A stretch of 34,254 nucleotides of DNA from a virus, in the IMG/VR virus record IMGVR_UViG_3300020470_000095, positions 1 to 34,254 of that record, one strand, 5' to 3'. Both the position numbers and the translations under genes were made by a program. Positions within the stretch are counted from its first letter, which is position 1; the number at the start of each line of letters is the position of its first letter. Under the pieces are notes generated by a model, which had not been told where the DNA came from, made no database searches, and worked only from the letters and a program-made list of their open reading frames with translations. Below are positions 9,061 through 19,000 of this stretch, piece after piece.

Positions 9061-12000
9061 TACCTTAGTGTAATCGAACTACTGTTCCCTTCCTTCTCTA
9101 AATTAACTAGAGCTTTTCTTATTTCAACAGCTGCTTTTCTAGCAGACATTCTATCTGCAGGTATTCCAGTAACATTAACATTTAAATTATTTACCATTAT
9201 TCCACCACTAGCACCACCTATTCCTGTAGGTGTTACTCTTACTCCACTAGGACTAGGTGAAATTATTTCTGGACCAAACTCTCCTACTAAAGCTCTTTTA
9301 CCTACTGATAAAAAACCACCTGTATGTAAAACTTTATCTAAGAAATCTTTATTATCTTCTATATTAGGAGGATTTACAACAAAATCATCTACACCTAAAT
9401 CTGGAAATGGAAGAGGTGATATGCCAGCTTTAGCATAAATATTATTTATTCTTTTTTCTATTGATTCTATTTGTGCGTGAGCTTCAGATACATCAAAGTT
9501 CATTCCTAAATTATTAGCTATTTCGCCTACTTCAAAAAGTTTTGTTGTAGTTGAATCTAATTGTGTAACTAATTGATCAGACATAGTTGTAGCAGTATTA
9601 ATTAAATTATTAATTTCACTTTCAGGCATTCCAACAGCTTGAGCAATAGCTCTAAATTGCTCTTCACCTTCTGGACCAAGATTTATTAACTCTTGTGCTA
9701 AATCTATTAAACTTAATTTTGATAAGTATTGATCAAATTGAGCATCTGCTATTCCCCTTTGAGCTTTAGCTTCAGCTTCAGTTTGACCAGCAATCTTTTC
9801 TTTTAAATCATCAATTTCTTCTTGTAAATCTACTATTACTTGAGATTCTTCTTTAACACTTTCTTTTAAAAGATCAAACAAGTCTTGTTGCTGTTCTATC
9901 TGTATCTCTAATTTATCATTTTCTAATTTAAGCATCCTTTTGAAGTTTTCTTCATCTTCAAAACCTTCTATGCCTTCAGTGCTTCCTTGTAGCTCTGCAA
10001 GTCTTTCTCTAGCTGCTTGAACTTCATCGGCAGTTGCAACACCTCTTTTTTCAGCTTGCTCTAAGAAATCTAATTCTCTTCTAGCGTCTTTTATTGCAAG
10101 TCTTTCAGAAGCAGTACCTGTTCTATTTTCTGCATTTTTTAATTTTAATAATCTTAATTCTTGATTAATTAGGTCTAATCTTTCGTGACCTGTTACAACG
10201 CCTACATCTCCAAATTTCTTTACAGCGTCAGACATCCTGTCATTTAAATCTTCTAAATCTTTATTTAAATCTATTGTTGTTTGTAATTCATCTTGATAAT
10301 TTTTTTGAGCATCAGCTACTGCATTAGTTGCGTCTGCTTGGCTTCTTAATTGTTTTGTAAAATTAATAAATGTTTTAAATGCATCTTTTGCTGTATTTTT
10401 AAACTCTTGAAATCTTTTTTTAGAATCACCACTATTTAATAAATCATTTACTTCTTTGTTATATTGATCTATTGCATCTAATATTATTTGTTTCTCTTCT
10501 TCTAACCCAGCTACAAAAGATCTTCTTTCTGCATTTAAAAAACCTCCATATGGATTAGGAGTTGGTCTAGAACCCGGAGGAGCCATAGGGTCTGTAGGTG
10601 TTGTTTTAGGACCAAAGTTTTTTCTTATTAAATTAGGATCTATAACAATAGGTGGTGGTGCAAACTCTCCAAAAAAATCAAAGTCGCTAGCTGCTTGAAT
10701 TGAATCATCCATTGCCTTTATAACAGCCGCCTCTAAAGTTGGTTGCTCGTCCTCTACAGCTAGAGCCATACCTTTAACTGCGTCAATACCTAATTGTGGA
10801 ATAGGACCTTGAGTAGGAGGAGATGAATAATGAAATGCTATTTCTAATCCTTCTATAGCTTCTCCTAAAGCGTTTACTAAAGCTTCTTTTATTGTTGCTG
10901 CACCATCTGTAATACCATTAGATATACTGCTAGTCATATCAGAACCAACTCCGTAGAGTCTGTCTCTCAATTCACCACCACTAAGTTCTAACTCATCAGG
11001 TATCTCCATTAATCCTTGAATGAAAGCTTCTCTAGTTGTAGCTAAGTTTGCTTCAGCTCTTGTTGCTAGTTCAGGGTCAGCTAAAAATTGAGCAGCTGTT
11101 TCTAAAGCGGCAGGACCTTGTTCAGCTAAACTAGCAGCTAAAGCAATAAACCCTTGATCTGCTAAAGCTTGTATAGTTTCAAAAAATGTAGAACTTACAG
11201 CAGCTTGATCTTCTAGGTTTCTTACAGCTTCAGTTGCAGACAGTCCTATTTGTTCAGGAACTTTTTGAAACATATTAATAACACCTTCTGCAGATTTTTT
11301 AGCAATCTTCATAGTGTTGATATAAGCAGTATCCGATTCACTTAATGCTGTCATAATTTTTTGTGCGTTATCTGATTCTTGTTCTGCAAAAGCATCTTTT
11401 TCTGCTTGAAGTGCAGCCCTTACCGTTGCAGAGTGCTCCATATTTTTAATTTCTTCCATAGTCATTTCGCCTCTAGCAACTGCATTTAGGGCTTCTTCTC
11501 TACCAAGATTTCTTTCATTAATAATTTTTTTAGCTATTGCATCATCAGTCATTCCTATAAGAGTATTTTCTTCATCGTAAAGTTTTACTTTTTCAACCAT
11601 TGCTGCTGCAGAATCTATATCAGCCTGTTCTGCTGCTTCTTTAATTTGAAGTGCAGCTTCTTCAGTCATAGCTATGTCTTCTAGACCAAGACCTATTACT
11701 TCTTGTCTTTCTAAAGCTCTTATTTCCAAAGCTGCTCTTGCTTCAAGACCAGTATTTATATCTTCAAGAGCATCCATTTGGAACTGATATGCATCTGTTC
11801 CTTCTTGTAAACCTAGAATATTCAACAACTCTTCATTGCTTACACCCTTAATATCTCTTAAATCACCAGTTACTACTTCATTTACATAATTTTGAAACTC
11901 TGAAGCAGCTATAACTGGATCAACACCATTTAACAAAACATCTCTAACGAATTGTTCTGCAGACATTCTGAAACCTTGAGGAAGTAAATCAGCATTGTCA

Positions 12001-13835
12001 CCAAAGACTTCTTGTACTAATCTATTGAAACCACCATCGCCTGCTTTAGCTTTTTCTATTTGACCTTGAAATATTTCTTCTATGTTGTTTGCTAAATTAG
12101 TTTTGTCTAATTCTAATCCTGCTATTCCTTCAAAAAGAGTTATGTAATTTTTTAATTCACTTTCTGTTGGAGCGCTTTTTCCTGCTGTTACAAATACATC
12201 AGCTATTGCTTCTGCGTTAGTCATAATGCTTCCATCTTCAAGCCTAAATAACTCAAATGGTATTGACGTTGCTTCTTCAAATTCTTCTTTTCTAATTCTT
12301 ATAGCATCTGTTACAAAATCCATAGCTTTTAAAGGTCCAGTTCCAAAGTCCGAAGAATCTCCTAATAAACTAGCTAAAGATAAAGTATCTTTATTTCTAT
12401 TTACATCTCTTATTAAGCTACCAATTCGTTGAAAAGCTAATGCTGTAGCTGCTATTCCTGCCACAAATAATCCAATAGCTAAAGCTCCCGATTGTGATAC
12501 AGCTTGAATTGTAGCCATAACTCCAGCAAACAATGTTCCACTTTTAGCAGCATTTAGTAATACTTTTGTCAATATTTTGACACCAACCATAGCTGAAGCA
12601 ATAAAGAACATAAATCTACCCATACCCATAGCTTTTTCTGGATCTAATGCATTTACCATAGATTGAACTGAAAATATTATTTGTCTTAATGTAGGTAAAA
12701 ATCTTTCACCAAGCTCCATAGAAAATTCTTTATATTGATTTTTAAGTAACTGAAGCTGTTGAGCCGTAGTATTGAATTTTTTAGCTGCTTCTATTTCTAA
12801 AGCTATATTTGCTTCGTATGCATTTCTAGCTGTCATTAATGTATCTATTAACAATCCTCTAGCTTCAGCAAGACCTCCAATAGCTAACTGAGTTCTTCTC
12901 TGTGATAAGTTTAATTTTTGTAGAACATTCTGAACATTTTGTACTACATCTTCAGCATCTCCTAATCCTTCAATAAATCTTACAACAGTCATAGCTGCAT
13001 CTTCACCGAAAGACCTACTAAACTCTGTCACTGTCATTCCAGATATTTCAGCAAACAGTTGTAACTGTTCACCACCAGATTGAATAGCTCTTTGAATTTC
13101 TTGGAACACACGAGATACAGCAGTACCACCAGCTTGTGATGGAACACCAATAGCTTGAAGTGCGGTAGCAAATGCTAAAGCGTCTTGTGTAGATGCGCCT
13201 GTTTGTTCTGCAGCAGTTGCAATACGTAAAACTGTTGTTATGATTTCATCTTCAGTCGCAGCAAAGTTGTTACCTAAATCTACTAAAGAAGAAGCTGTTC
13301 TTTCAAAAAAGTCATCTAATTGTGCTTCAGGTATATTAGCAATAGCTCCTAACCTAGCTAATGCTAATGCAGCGTTTTCTGTACTTAATACAGTTGCTAC
13401 AGATAGTTTTGTAACAGTTTCAATAAATGTAATTAAGTTTCCAGCTTTAATACCTAACTGACCACCAAGTTCACCAACTCTTGCTAACTCTGTTGCAGCA
13501 ACAGGAAGTGTTGTGGCTAATATTCTAACTTCTGTTTCTAATTTCTTTATAGTTTCAGCGTCTGCGTCTACAGTTTTCTTGATACCAGCAAATGCGTCTT
13601 CAAATGCAATAAGGCTTCTTATACCACCAACTGTAGCTAAAGCTACACCAGCAAAAGATGCAGCAGCTGTAGCCAATGCTGTATTAGCAACCATAGAAAT
13701 ACCTTGAGTTGCTTTTTGTAACTGTGCATTCTGTTTATTAACATCTTGTAAGAATGCATCATTATCGACCATCTGCATTGACACACCAAGTGTCAATAAC
13801 ATTTCTGGTGATAACGTTGATGAGGCTTTAGCCAT
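9060..13835 (-). CDS. Tail tape measure protein
   Basis: 1591 aa, the longest gene. Residues 60-420 match the TP901-type tape measure core: FEDAFAGIKKTVDADAET, TTLPVAATELARVGELGGQL, and the run FVSQ-like ALQAIGVPSQAGGTAVSRVF. Residues 402-470 are hydrophobic (FMFFIASAMVGVKILTKVLL, then ALAIGLFVAGIAATALAF), the usual membrane segment. Two long coiled coils lie at about 1112-1207 and 1302-1367. The C-terminus KRALVGEFGPEIISPSPSGV is typical. It sets tail length (about 1.5 angstrom per residue in the family would suggest a tail near 240 nm) and helps DNA ejection. Starts eight bases inside the chaperone frame and ends sharing one base with a zinc microgene. Confidence 0.95.
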   Translation of the reverse strand: MAKASSTLSPEMLLTLGVSMQMVDNDAFLQDVNKQNAQLQKATQGISMVANTALATAAASFAGVALATVGGIRSLIAFEDAFAGIKKTVDADAETIKKLETEVRILATTLPVAATELARVGELGGQLGIKAGNLITFIETVTKLSVATVLSTENAALALARLGAIANIPEAQLDDFFERTASSLVDLGNNFAATEDEIITTVLRIATAAEQTGASTQDALAFATALQAIGVPSQAGGTAVSRVFQEIQRAIQSGGEQLQLFAEISGMTVTEFSRSFGEDAAMTVVRFIEGLGDAEDVVQNVQNVLQKLNLSQRRTQLAIGGLAEARGLLIDTLMTARNAYEANIALEIEAAKKFNTTAQQLQLLKNQYKEFSMELGERFLPTLRQIIFSVQSMVNALDPEKAMGMGRFMFFIASAMVGVKILTKVLLNAAKSGTLFAGVMATIQAVSQSGALAIGLFVAGIAATALAFQRIGSLIRDVNRNKDTLSLASLLGDSSDFGTGPLKAMDFVTDAIRIRKEEFEEATSIPFELFRLEDGSIMTNAEAIADVFVTAGKSAPTESELKNYITLFEGIAGLELDKTNLANNIEEIFQGQIEKAKAGDGGFNRLVQEVFGDNADLLPQGFRMSAEQFVRDVLLNGVDPVIAASEFQNYVNEVVTGDLRDIKGVSNEELLNILGLQEGTDAYQFQMDALEDINTGLEARAALEIRALERQEVIGLGLEDIAMTEEAALQIKEAAEQADIDSAAAMVEKVKLYDEENTLIGMTDDAIAKKIINERNLGREEALNAVARGEMTMEEIKNMEHSATVRAALQAEKDAFAEQESDNAQKIMTALSESDTAYINTMKIAKKSAEGVINMFQKVPEQIGLSATEAVRNLEDQAAVSSTFFETIQALADQGFIALAASLAEQGPAALETAAQFLADPELATRAEANLATTREAFIQGLMEIPDELELSGGELRDRLYGVGSDMTSSISNGITDGAATIKEALVNALGEAIEGLEIAFHYSSPPTQGPIPQLGIDAVKGMALAVEDEQPTLEAAVIKAMDDSIQAASDFDFFGEFAPPPIVIDPNLIRKNFGPKTTPTDPMAPPGSRPTPNPYGGFLNAERRSFVAGLEEEKQIILDAIDQYNKEVNDLLNSGDSKKRFQEFKNTAKDAFKTFINFTKQLRSQADATNAVADAQKNYQDELQTTIDLNKDLEDLNDRMSDAVKKFGDVGVVTGHERLDLINQELRLLKLKNAENRTGTASERLAIKDARRELDFLEQAEKRGVATADEVQAARERLAELQGSTEGIEGFEDEENFKRMLKLENDKLEIQIEQQQDLFDLLKESVKEESQVIVDLQEEIDDLKEKIAGQTEAEAKAQRGIADAQFDQYLSKLSLIDLAQELINLGPEGEEQFRAIAQAVGMPESEINNLINTATTMSDQLVTQLDSTTTKLFEVGEIANNLGMNFDVSEAHAQIESIEKRINNIYAKAGISPLPFPDLGVDDFVVNPPNIEDNKDFLDKVLHTGGFLSVGKRALVGEFGPEIISPSPSGVRVTPTGIGGASGGIMVNNLNVNVTGIPADRMSARKAAVEIRKALVNLEKEGNSSSITLR

Positions 13836-14127
13836 TATGTGTCTCTTCCATAAACTGTTCTATACTTATTTGTTTTCTTCTCATACCATCACGACCTCTA
13901 GCTTTATCTAGTTGTCGTTTATAGTATCTTCTATCTTGCTCTTCAGGATCTGTAATATAATCTTCACCTTCTTGAGCTGCACGATACATTGGTAAGTAAA
14001 AACTAGACTTATCAAAAGGTAAATTAGAAAGTAGTCTAATAAACTTTCTGTAGCCTACTTGAAGTGGCTGATGTATTTGATAATGTCGATGAAAATCTGC
14101 CTCTATTGCACCCCAACGTTCAACCAT
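13828..14127 (-). CDS. Tail assembly chaperone T segment (frameshift product)
   Basis: 99-codon frame, the second chaperone: ERWGAIEADFHRHYQIHQPL, FIRLLSNLPFDKSSF, then a basic end RRYYKRQLDKARGRDGMRRK. It lacks a ribosome site at its ATG (14127), but it is exactly the -1 frame of the upstream gene, open from the slippery site. I therefore read it as the C-terminal part of a G-T fusion, joined through seven linker residues (INFTPIE) after Lys120. The basic, conserved WGAIEADF start is typical of T domains. It ends eight bases inside the tape-measure gene. Confidence 0.88.
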   Translation of the reverse strand: MVERWGAIEADFHRHYQIHQPLQVGYRKFIRLLSNLPFDKSSFYLPMYRAAQEGEDYITDPEEQDRRYYKRQLDKARGRDGMRRKQISIEQFMEETHNG

Positions 14128-14154
14128 TTCGATTGGGGTGAAATTTATTTTGGG
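14109..14154 (-). promoter_or_regulatory. Programmed -1 frameshift signal
   Basis: In frame: C CCA AAA (CCCAAAA, 14154-14148), followed by a 7-base spacer and a hairpin with an 8-bp stem CACCCCAA / TTGGGGTG (14140-14133 and 14116-14109). After a bulged T there are two more CG pairs. The zero frame stops at TAA right after the heptamer; the -1 frame continues into the 99-codon frame without a stop. Every part of a standard frameshift signal is present. Confidence 0.88.
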
Positions 14155-14507
14155 GCTTCTTCGTCATCTCCTATTTCAGCAGTTTCATCAACCGCTTCTA
14201 CATTTGCAGCTATACCGTATTCTTTTAGTAAATAATTTAGCAAAGCTTGTAACTGCTCCCAAGATGCTCCATTTTCTAACATCTCATCTAAATTATCTTT
14301 ACCTACAATAGTAGCTAACCAATCTGGAATTTGAGCTGCGGACAGTTGACCAGTGTCATCCATAAACCTCAACTGAGACAATACTACCTTTGCAGGTAGC
14401 TCAGGTGGGAACTCATAATTCTTACCCGCTATTTTGACTTCGATAGATTTGTTGTCAGACTCTTCTACCGCAGCGTCAAAATCCATAAATCTTGCCTTGT
14501 CACTCAT
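14145..14507 (-). CDS. Tail assembly chaperone G
   Basis: 120 aa, GGAG upstream. Acidic and mostly helical: KIAGKNYEFPPELPAKVVLS, then LSQLRFMDDTGQLSAAQIPD and a C-terminal acidic end IGDDEEAPK. It matches the first of the two siphovirus tail chaperones, which bind the tape measure and bring in tube subunits. Its last codons, GCC CCA AAA TAA, contain an in-frame slippery heptamer that fuses it to the next frame in a minor product of about 226 aa. The tube-gene-before and tape-measure-after context fixes the identity. Confidence 0.88.
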   Translation of the reverse strand: MSDKARFMDFDAAVEESDNKSIEVKIAGKNYEFPPELPAKVVLSQLRFMDDTGQLSAAQIPDWLATIVGKDNLDEMLENGASWEQLQALLNYLLKEYGIAANVEAVDETAEIGDDEEAPK

Positions 14508-14530
14508 ACTTCTTCTTCTCCTATCTAATA

Positions 14531-15226
14531 TTATGGGTTACTTGAACCACCTGCACCGGCAGCGTTAGTATTATCAACGATGTCGAACAGGAAGTGATAA
14601 CCATTGCTATCTGAACCAACGTTAAGTGTTGAGTCAGGTACTAATATCTTGAACTCTGTTGCTAAAACAACTTTTTGTGGGGCTTTAGCGTGTTGCATAG
14701 AGAAAGAACCAACGCTTACTGCGCGAGGGATTCTAACGTGTCTTGTTGCAACTCCGTTTGTGCCTTTTGGACCATCAGCAACTAATAACAAGGCATACTC
14801 ATTAAAAGAAGATGATGTTGGAGGCACTAGTGTATTATATCCACTAGCACTTGTTCCAGCAGCACCATTTGCACCACTACCGATTTTATCGGCAGAAGAT
14901 GATCCACCACCAAGAGCTATGATTAACTTTGTGTGTGAAGCTTGTGAAAGTTCACCTGTTAATCTAACTTCTTGAGCAGTTTTGATTGTTTTAATAGGAT
15001 CAACTTCTTCAGCCACCATAATGTCTTCAAAAGTTTTATCCATTTCAAGAGTCCAACCATCCTCAGAGTAACCTACTTCGTCCCAAGCAACAGTCATTGC
15101 TGTTGGGGAATCAAAGGCTCCGGAATCATTTCCCGGAAATACTAATGAGTCAGTTGTTCTGTCCTTAATATAAAGGACACCAGTACCTATCAATACCTCA
15201 GATATTGAACCATTTGTAGCTGGCAT
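14531..15226 (-). CDS. Major tail protein (tail tube)
   Basis: 231 aa; AGGAGAG precedes the ATG. Begins MPATNGSISEVLIGTGVLYI, with TAMTVAWDEVGYSEDGWTLE and a repeating VDPIKTIKTAQEVRLTGELS, which are typical of siphovirus tube subunits that stack as hexamers. The middle is Gly/Ser/Ala-rich (GGGSSSADKIGSGANGAAG). It lies directly before the paired chaperone genes and the tape measure gene, the conserved order. No Ig-like extra domain is seen. A palindromic promoter region precedes it. Confidence 0.85.
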   Translation of the reverse strand: MPATNGSISEVLIGTGVLYIKDRTTDSLVFPGNDSGAFDSPTAMTVAWDEVGYSEDGWTLEMDKTFEDIMVAEEVDPIKTIKTAQEVRLTGELSQASHTKLIIALGGGSSSADKIGSGANGAAGTSASGYNTLVPPTSSSFNEYALLLVADGPKGTNGVATRHVRIPRAVSVGSFSMQHAKAPQKVVLATEFKILVPDSTLNVGSDSNGYHFLFDIVDNTNAAGAGGSSNP

Positions 15227-15240
15227 TATACTCTCCTACT

Positions 15241-15286
15241 AATATACTTATACTTCAATTGTCGCGACAATTGACTTACGTCAATT
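15241..15286 (-). promoter_or_regulatory. Candidate tail-tube promoter with overlapping dyads
   Basis: Minus strand: TTGTCG (15270-15265), 18 bases, TATATT (15246-15241), then AGGAGAG and the tail-tube ATG. The -35 box lies inside a perfect 18-bp palindrome CAATTGTCGCGACAATTG (15256-15273), which overlaps a second inverted repeat, AATTGAC/GTCAATT with a 4-base loop (15269-15286). Reads as an operator or as two alternative hairpins controlling the highly expressed tail-tube gene. Confidence 0.45.
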
Positions 15287-15288
15287 AC

Positions 15289-15588
15289 CTATTCCTCTTC
15301 TGAATACCATTCTTCAGAGGAGTCTTCTTCCACGACTTCGTTGTCCTCAACCTTGTCGGTAAGATCAACGCGCTCAATTACTTGGTTAGTAATGATTGAC
15401 TCATCTTCAGCAATGAAGACTTGTCCTTGCATATTGTCGCTCATTGGCTTCATATGCTTGCTCATATCTTTCCAAGTACTCTCTGAGACTTCTACCCAAG
15501 AATTCTTTGTAAAAAGAGTTTCATTACCATTAATTTCCCACCACACTTGTGTGAAAGGCATTAATGGATTAACTTGTACTTTTTTCAT
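15289..15588 (-). CDS. 99-aa protein with acidic tail
   Basis: Overlaps the terminator gene by ATGA. Residues 1-60 look folded with many aromatic residues (LMPFTQVWWEINGNETLF, WVEVSESTWKDMSKHMKP); residues 70-99 are almost all acidic (DNEVVEEDSSEEWYSEEE). I recognise no family. Its place before the tail tube gene and its acidic tail suggest a tail-assembly helper, but this is only context. The gap after it holds the dyad and promoter described separately. Confidence 0.6.
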   Translation of the reverse strand: MKKVQVNPLMPFTQVWWEINGNETLFTKNSWVEVSESTWKDMSKHMKPMSDNMQGQVFIAEDESIITNQVIERVDLTDKVEDNEVVEEDSSEEWYSEEE

Positions 15589-16055
15589 TCGTCATACCTA
15601 TATGTCATTCCTACAGTTATAGTATACAACCCCAACCCTGTTTCTGTTTCCTCTATTCGAGAAATTCCATCATAGATTTCAAACCCATAAATTAAGGCTT
15701 TTGATCCATCTGACAAGGTTATAGGGTCGTTTGATTCATTAAAAGCTGCTTCTTGAACAGCTGCAGCTAGTGAATATGCACCTGCATAATCAGCTTGTGC
15801 TGTTGTTCCAGACTCTCCCCATCTACCTGCATAACAGCTAACTGGGAATATAGCTTCTTCAATCAAAACTTCACTTCGAGGAAATACTGGAGTGCCTCCA
15901 GCTCTGAAATAAGTAAGAAAAGGTAACTGTGCATTTCTAGGTAATCTAGTTGCTATTCTTGTAGAAACTAAAGATGTTATTGGTGTTCTATTTAAACACC
16001 AAGCTCTGAATACTACTTCTGCATCAGGAGCTGATTTTTGTCTGTTACTTACCAT
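15585..16055 (-). CDS. Tail terminator / tail completion protein
   Basis: 156 aa. The pattern APDAEVVFRAWCLNRTPITS, ATRLPRNAQLPFLTYFRAGG, IFPVSCYAGRWGE, YAGAYSLAAAVQEAAF and a final VGMTYRYDE fits the tail-terminator family (DUF3168 / gpU-like), where an allowance of small chain values ends in a beta-strand. These cap the tail tube and join it to the head. Placement directly before the tail tube region fits. The start ATG lies three bases after the previous stop; the ribosome site is weak (AAAGA). It overlaps the next gene by ATGA. Confidence 0.7.
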   Translation of the reverse strand: MVSNRQKSAPDAEVVFRAWCLNRTPITSLVSTRIATRLPRNAQLPFLTYFRAGGTPVFPRSEVLIEEAIFPVSCYAGRWGESGTTAQADYAGAYSLAAAVQEAAFNESNDPITLSDGSKALIYGFEIYDGISRIEETETGLGLYTITVGMTYRYDE

Positions 16056-16058
16056 TTA

Positions 16059-19000
16059 CTATCTTTCTTCAAATCTTATTATATACCCTTTAGTTGATAG
16101 ATTAGGTCCTAATCCATCGTCATTAATAGCGTAAACACCTGCTCTTTCAGTTGTAACTCTTTTTACTGTTTCACCTTCTTCTTTATTAAACATAGCTCTA
16201 GCCATAATTGCATTAGTTATCATATTTTGAGCTTCTGTTTTACCTGCATTTGCAACTCCTGACATAAATTCTTGACTATATCTAACTATTCCATCTCCTG
16301 CACCTTGTTGAGTTTCAAATATATTTCTTCTACCAGAAGTACTACTATATTTAAATATTTCTCTTGTTCTGCCAGCACCACTAGGATGACCAAATTCTAC
16401 TCTAGGAGAAGATTTTACTTGACCTTTTCTTCCAACACTTTGATATAAGTAAATAGCTCTTGTAGGCATTTCTGGATCTCTAAATGCCAATGTGATATTA
16501 TTACCGCTTCTTTCAACTTTTGGTTTTACTTTTTTGAATGTTGCACCCGGTGCACCAGTAGGACTTGTTCTTTTTAAATTCATTTCATAATTAAATATTC
16601 CTAATTTATCAGCTTGATCTCTAGATTTAGTTCCTTTCTTAAAAGTAAAAACTACTTCAGTTAAGCTTTTTGATGGTGTATTTACTAATGTTGTCATTGG
16701 ATTAGTTAATCCTGCTCCTGAGTAGTTGTAAGCCAAATAAGATTGAGCTGTTGTCGGCATATTACGAGTAATTATTGCTGCTTGTTCAGACCCACCTAAT
16801 CCTTTAAAATGTGATGCTGTTAAAAATCTATTTTCACTTCCTTTAACTCCACCCATTCCACCGTGAAGTAATTTAGGACCAGCGTATCCTTCAATTCCTT
16901 CAGAAGTTGCTTTTAGAACTGCTCTTCGTTCAGCTAGTAAATAATTGCTTGTTCCTATATTTCTTGCGTTTGTTCCCGGACCTACGCCCATACCTCCAAG
17001 TTTTTCAGTTCTTCTGTTTATTCTTCCTTGAATAGAGTTTCTTCTTCTTCTTAATATTGTTCTATCTTCTTTAGCTACTTTTATTGATTTCCTAATTGCT
17101 TTAATTTCATCAACAAAATCAGCTGCACTTCCTGTACCCATTTGGCTTATGTCTCTTCTGGTTTTTCCTGCATACATTGTTGTAGCGCCTTCATAAGATA
17201 TTGAACCACCACTTTTCTTTACTCCTGTTACAAAGTAATCACCTGCGTTTTTAGATATAAGAGCACCATCTGTAGTTTTAAGGAAATCATCATAAGATTT
17301 TTTACCTTCAATTTTTCTGATTTCAGCTAAAAACTTTTCACCTGTGTATACATTTACAGCTTCTAATTGTGCTAAATATTCTGTTCTTGTAGTTCCTAAT
17401 GTTTTTAATTCCATAAGTCTTTTCTCGCCTGTAGTAATAATGCTATCAAGCCTGACAATTTCTTGTTTTACATTATTTAACTCTGCTTCGAGAATAGGAA
17501 GTTTAAATCGACCTGTAGTAGGATCGTAAGCAACGTGTCTTCTTTCATAAACTGGTCTTTCATAACTAACTGTTTTCTTTTTTCTCTTACCTTTAACTTT
17601 TCTTTGATAAGTAACTGTTTTTGTTCCTGTTTGAACTTTCCTTTTACCACTCATCTTTCCAAACTTAATATTTAAATCGTCAGCAATTGCACCCATAATT
17701 TTTGTTTGCTCACCTTCCAATATTTTTGCATATTGTGGATTTTTACGTAGTTCATTGACATAATGCTTACCAGCAGTTCTTCTTCTTTCTTCTGCTGAAG
17801 ATATTTGAACTTTACCTTTTCTAGCACCAACAGAAGCAGCAGCTGTTGGGTTTACAACTTCTATTCCAAATATTTTTACAAATTTATCAAAATCTACAAC
17901 TTCTAGTTCTACTTTACCTTTTCTTTTTATAACTTTTACAGCACCTTCTTTTTGTGCATAAGCAATAGTTTGATTTGCATTCATTCGTACAGTTTTGCCA
18001 CCTACTTGAACTTCAAAAGCAACTGTGCTTGATTTTCTAAGATCTACTGCACCAACAGTCATATTATATTTTTTATTAATTACAGCAGTAGGAGGCATAA
18101 GTATATCGTCTTTATACCTATTACCACCAGCAGTATATTTTCTAGCCTTACCTCTACCTTTTGCTTTTAGTGTTTGAACAGGAGCGTAAATAGGAACCAT
18201 ACCTTCAAAACCAGTTAAAGCACCTGCACTAACTTCTGTAACTTCACCTTTTTTATATTTTTTTGTTTTATCGTCATATACTGATTTTCTAACTTTAGCT
18301 TTTCTTTCACCTTGCAATATCAACATAGTTTGTTTAGCGCCTTCTTCTATTGCATCTAAATCTAAACCACCTTTCATCCATTCTGGAACTTCTTTACCTG
18401 TTGCACCAAAGTAATTAAACACAAAGTCATCAACTTCTGCACCTTGAACATTTTGCCAGTTTGGATTTGATTGATATGGATTTTTACCACCTTTGTAATT
18501 TAAATGTTCTTCACTACGTTTTTTAGCTTTTCCACGTTTTGTTTTCTTTTCAAATTGTTTTTGCCAAACTTCTCCATCTTTAGTCAACCACATATAACGT
18601 AGAGCATCTGCTCTTTCACTAGAAACAACTTTTACAAGATTTGCCATATTGTTTTTATCTATTTTTTTACCTGCTGCTTTTGCTTTCTTTCTACCTTCTT
18701 CGTCTAAATAAAATTTAGCTAAACCTTTTACACCTATCTTTGCGTATCTACTAGCAAACTGTAAAGATCTTTCGGCAAAATAAGAAGGAGGTAAAGGTTT
18801 TGGTTTTTTTGGATTTTTAGGATTGAACATTAAACCTCCGAAGTTTGCAATCATTGCATAAGGAGCTTTGTCTGCAGTTGTAGAAGTAGCAGTTGCTCCA
18901 CCAATTCTTATTTCCCAAAGTGCAGCAGTGTAAGCATCTGGTTTATAAACAGGGTCCATCAACCAAACAGATTCAGCTAAGTTGTTTGCGTGATAATTTA

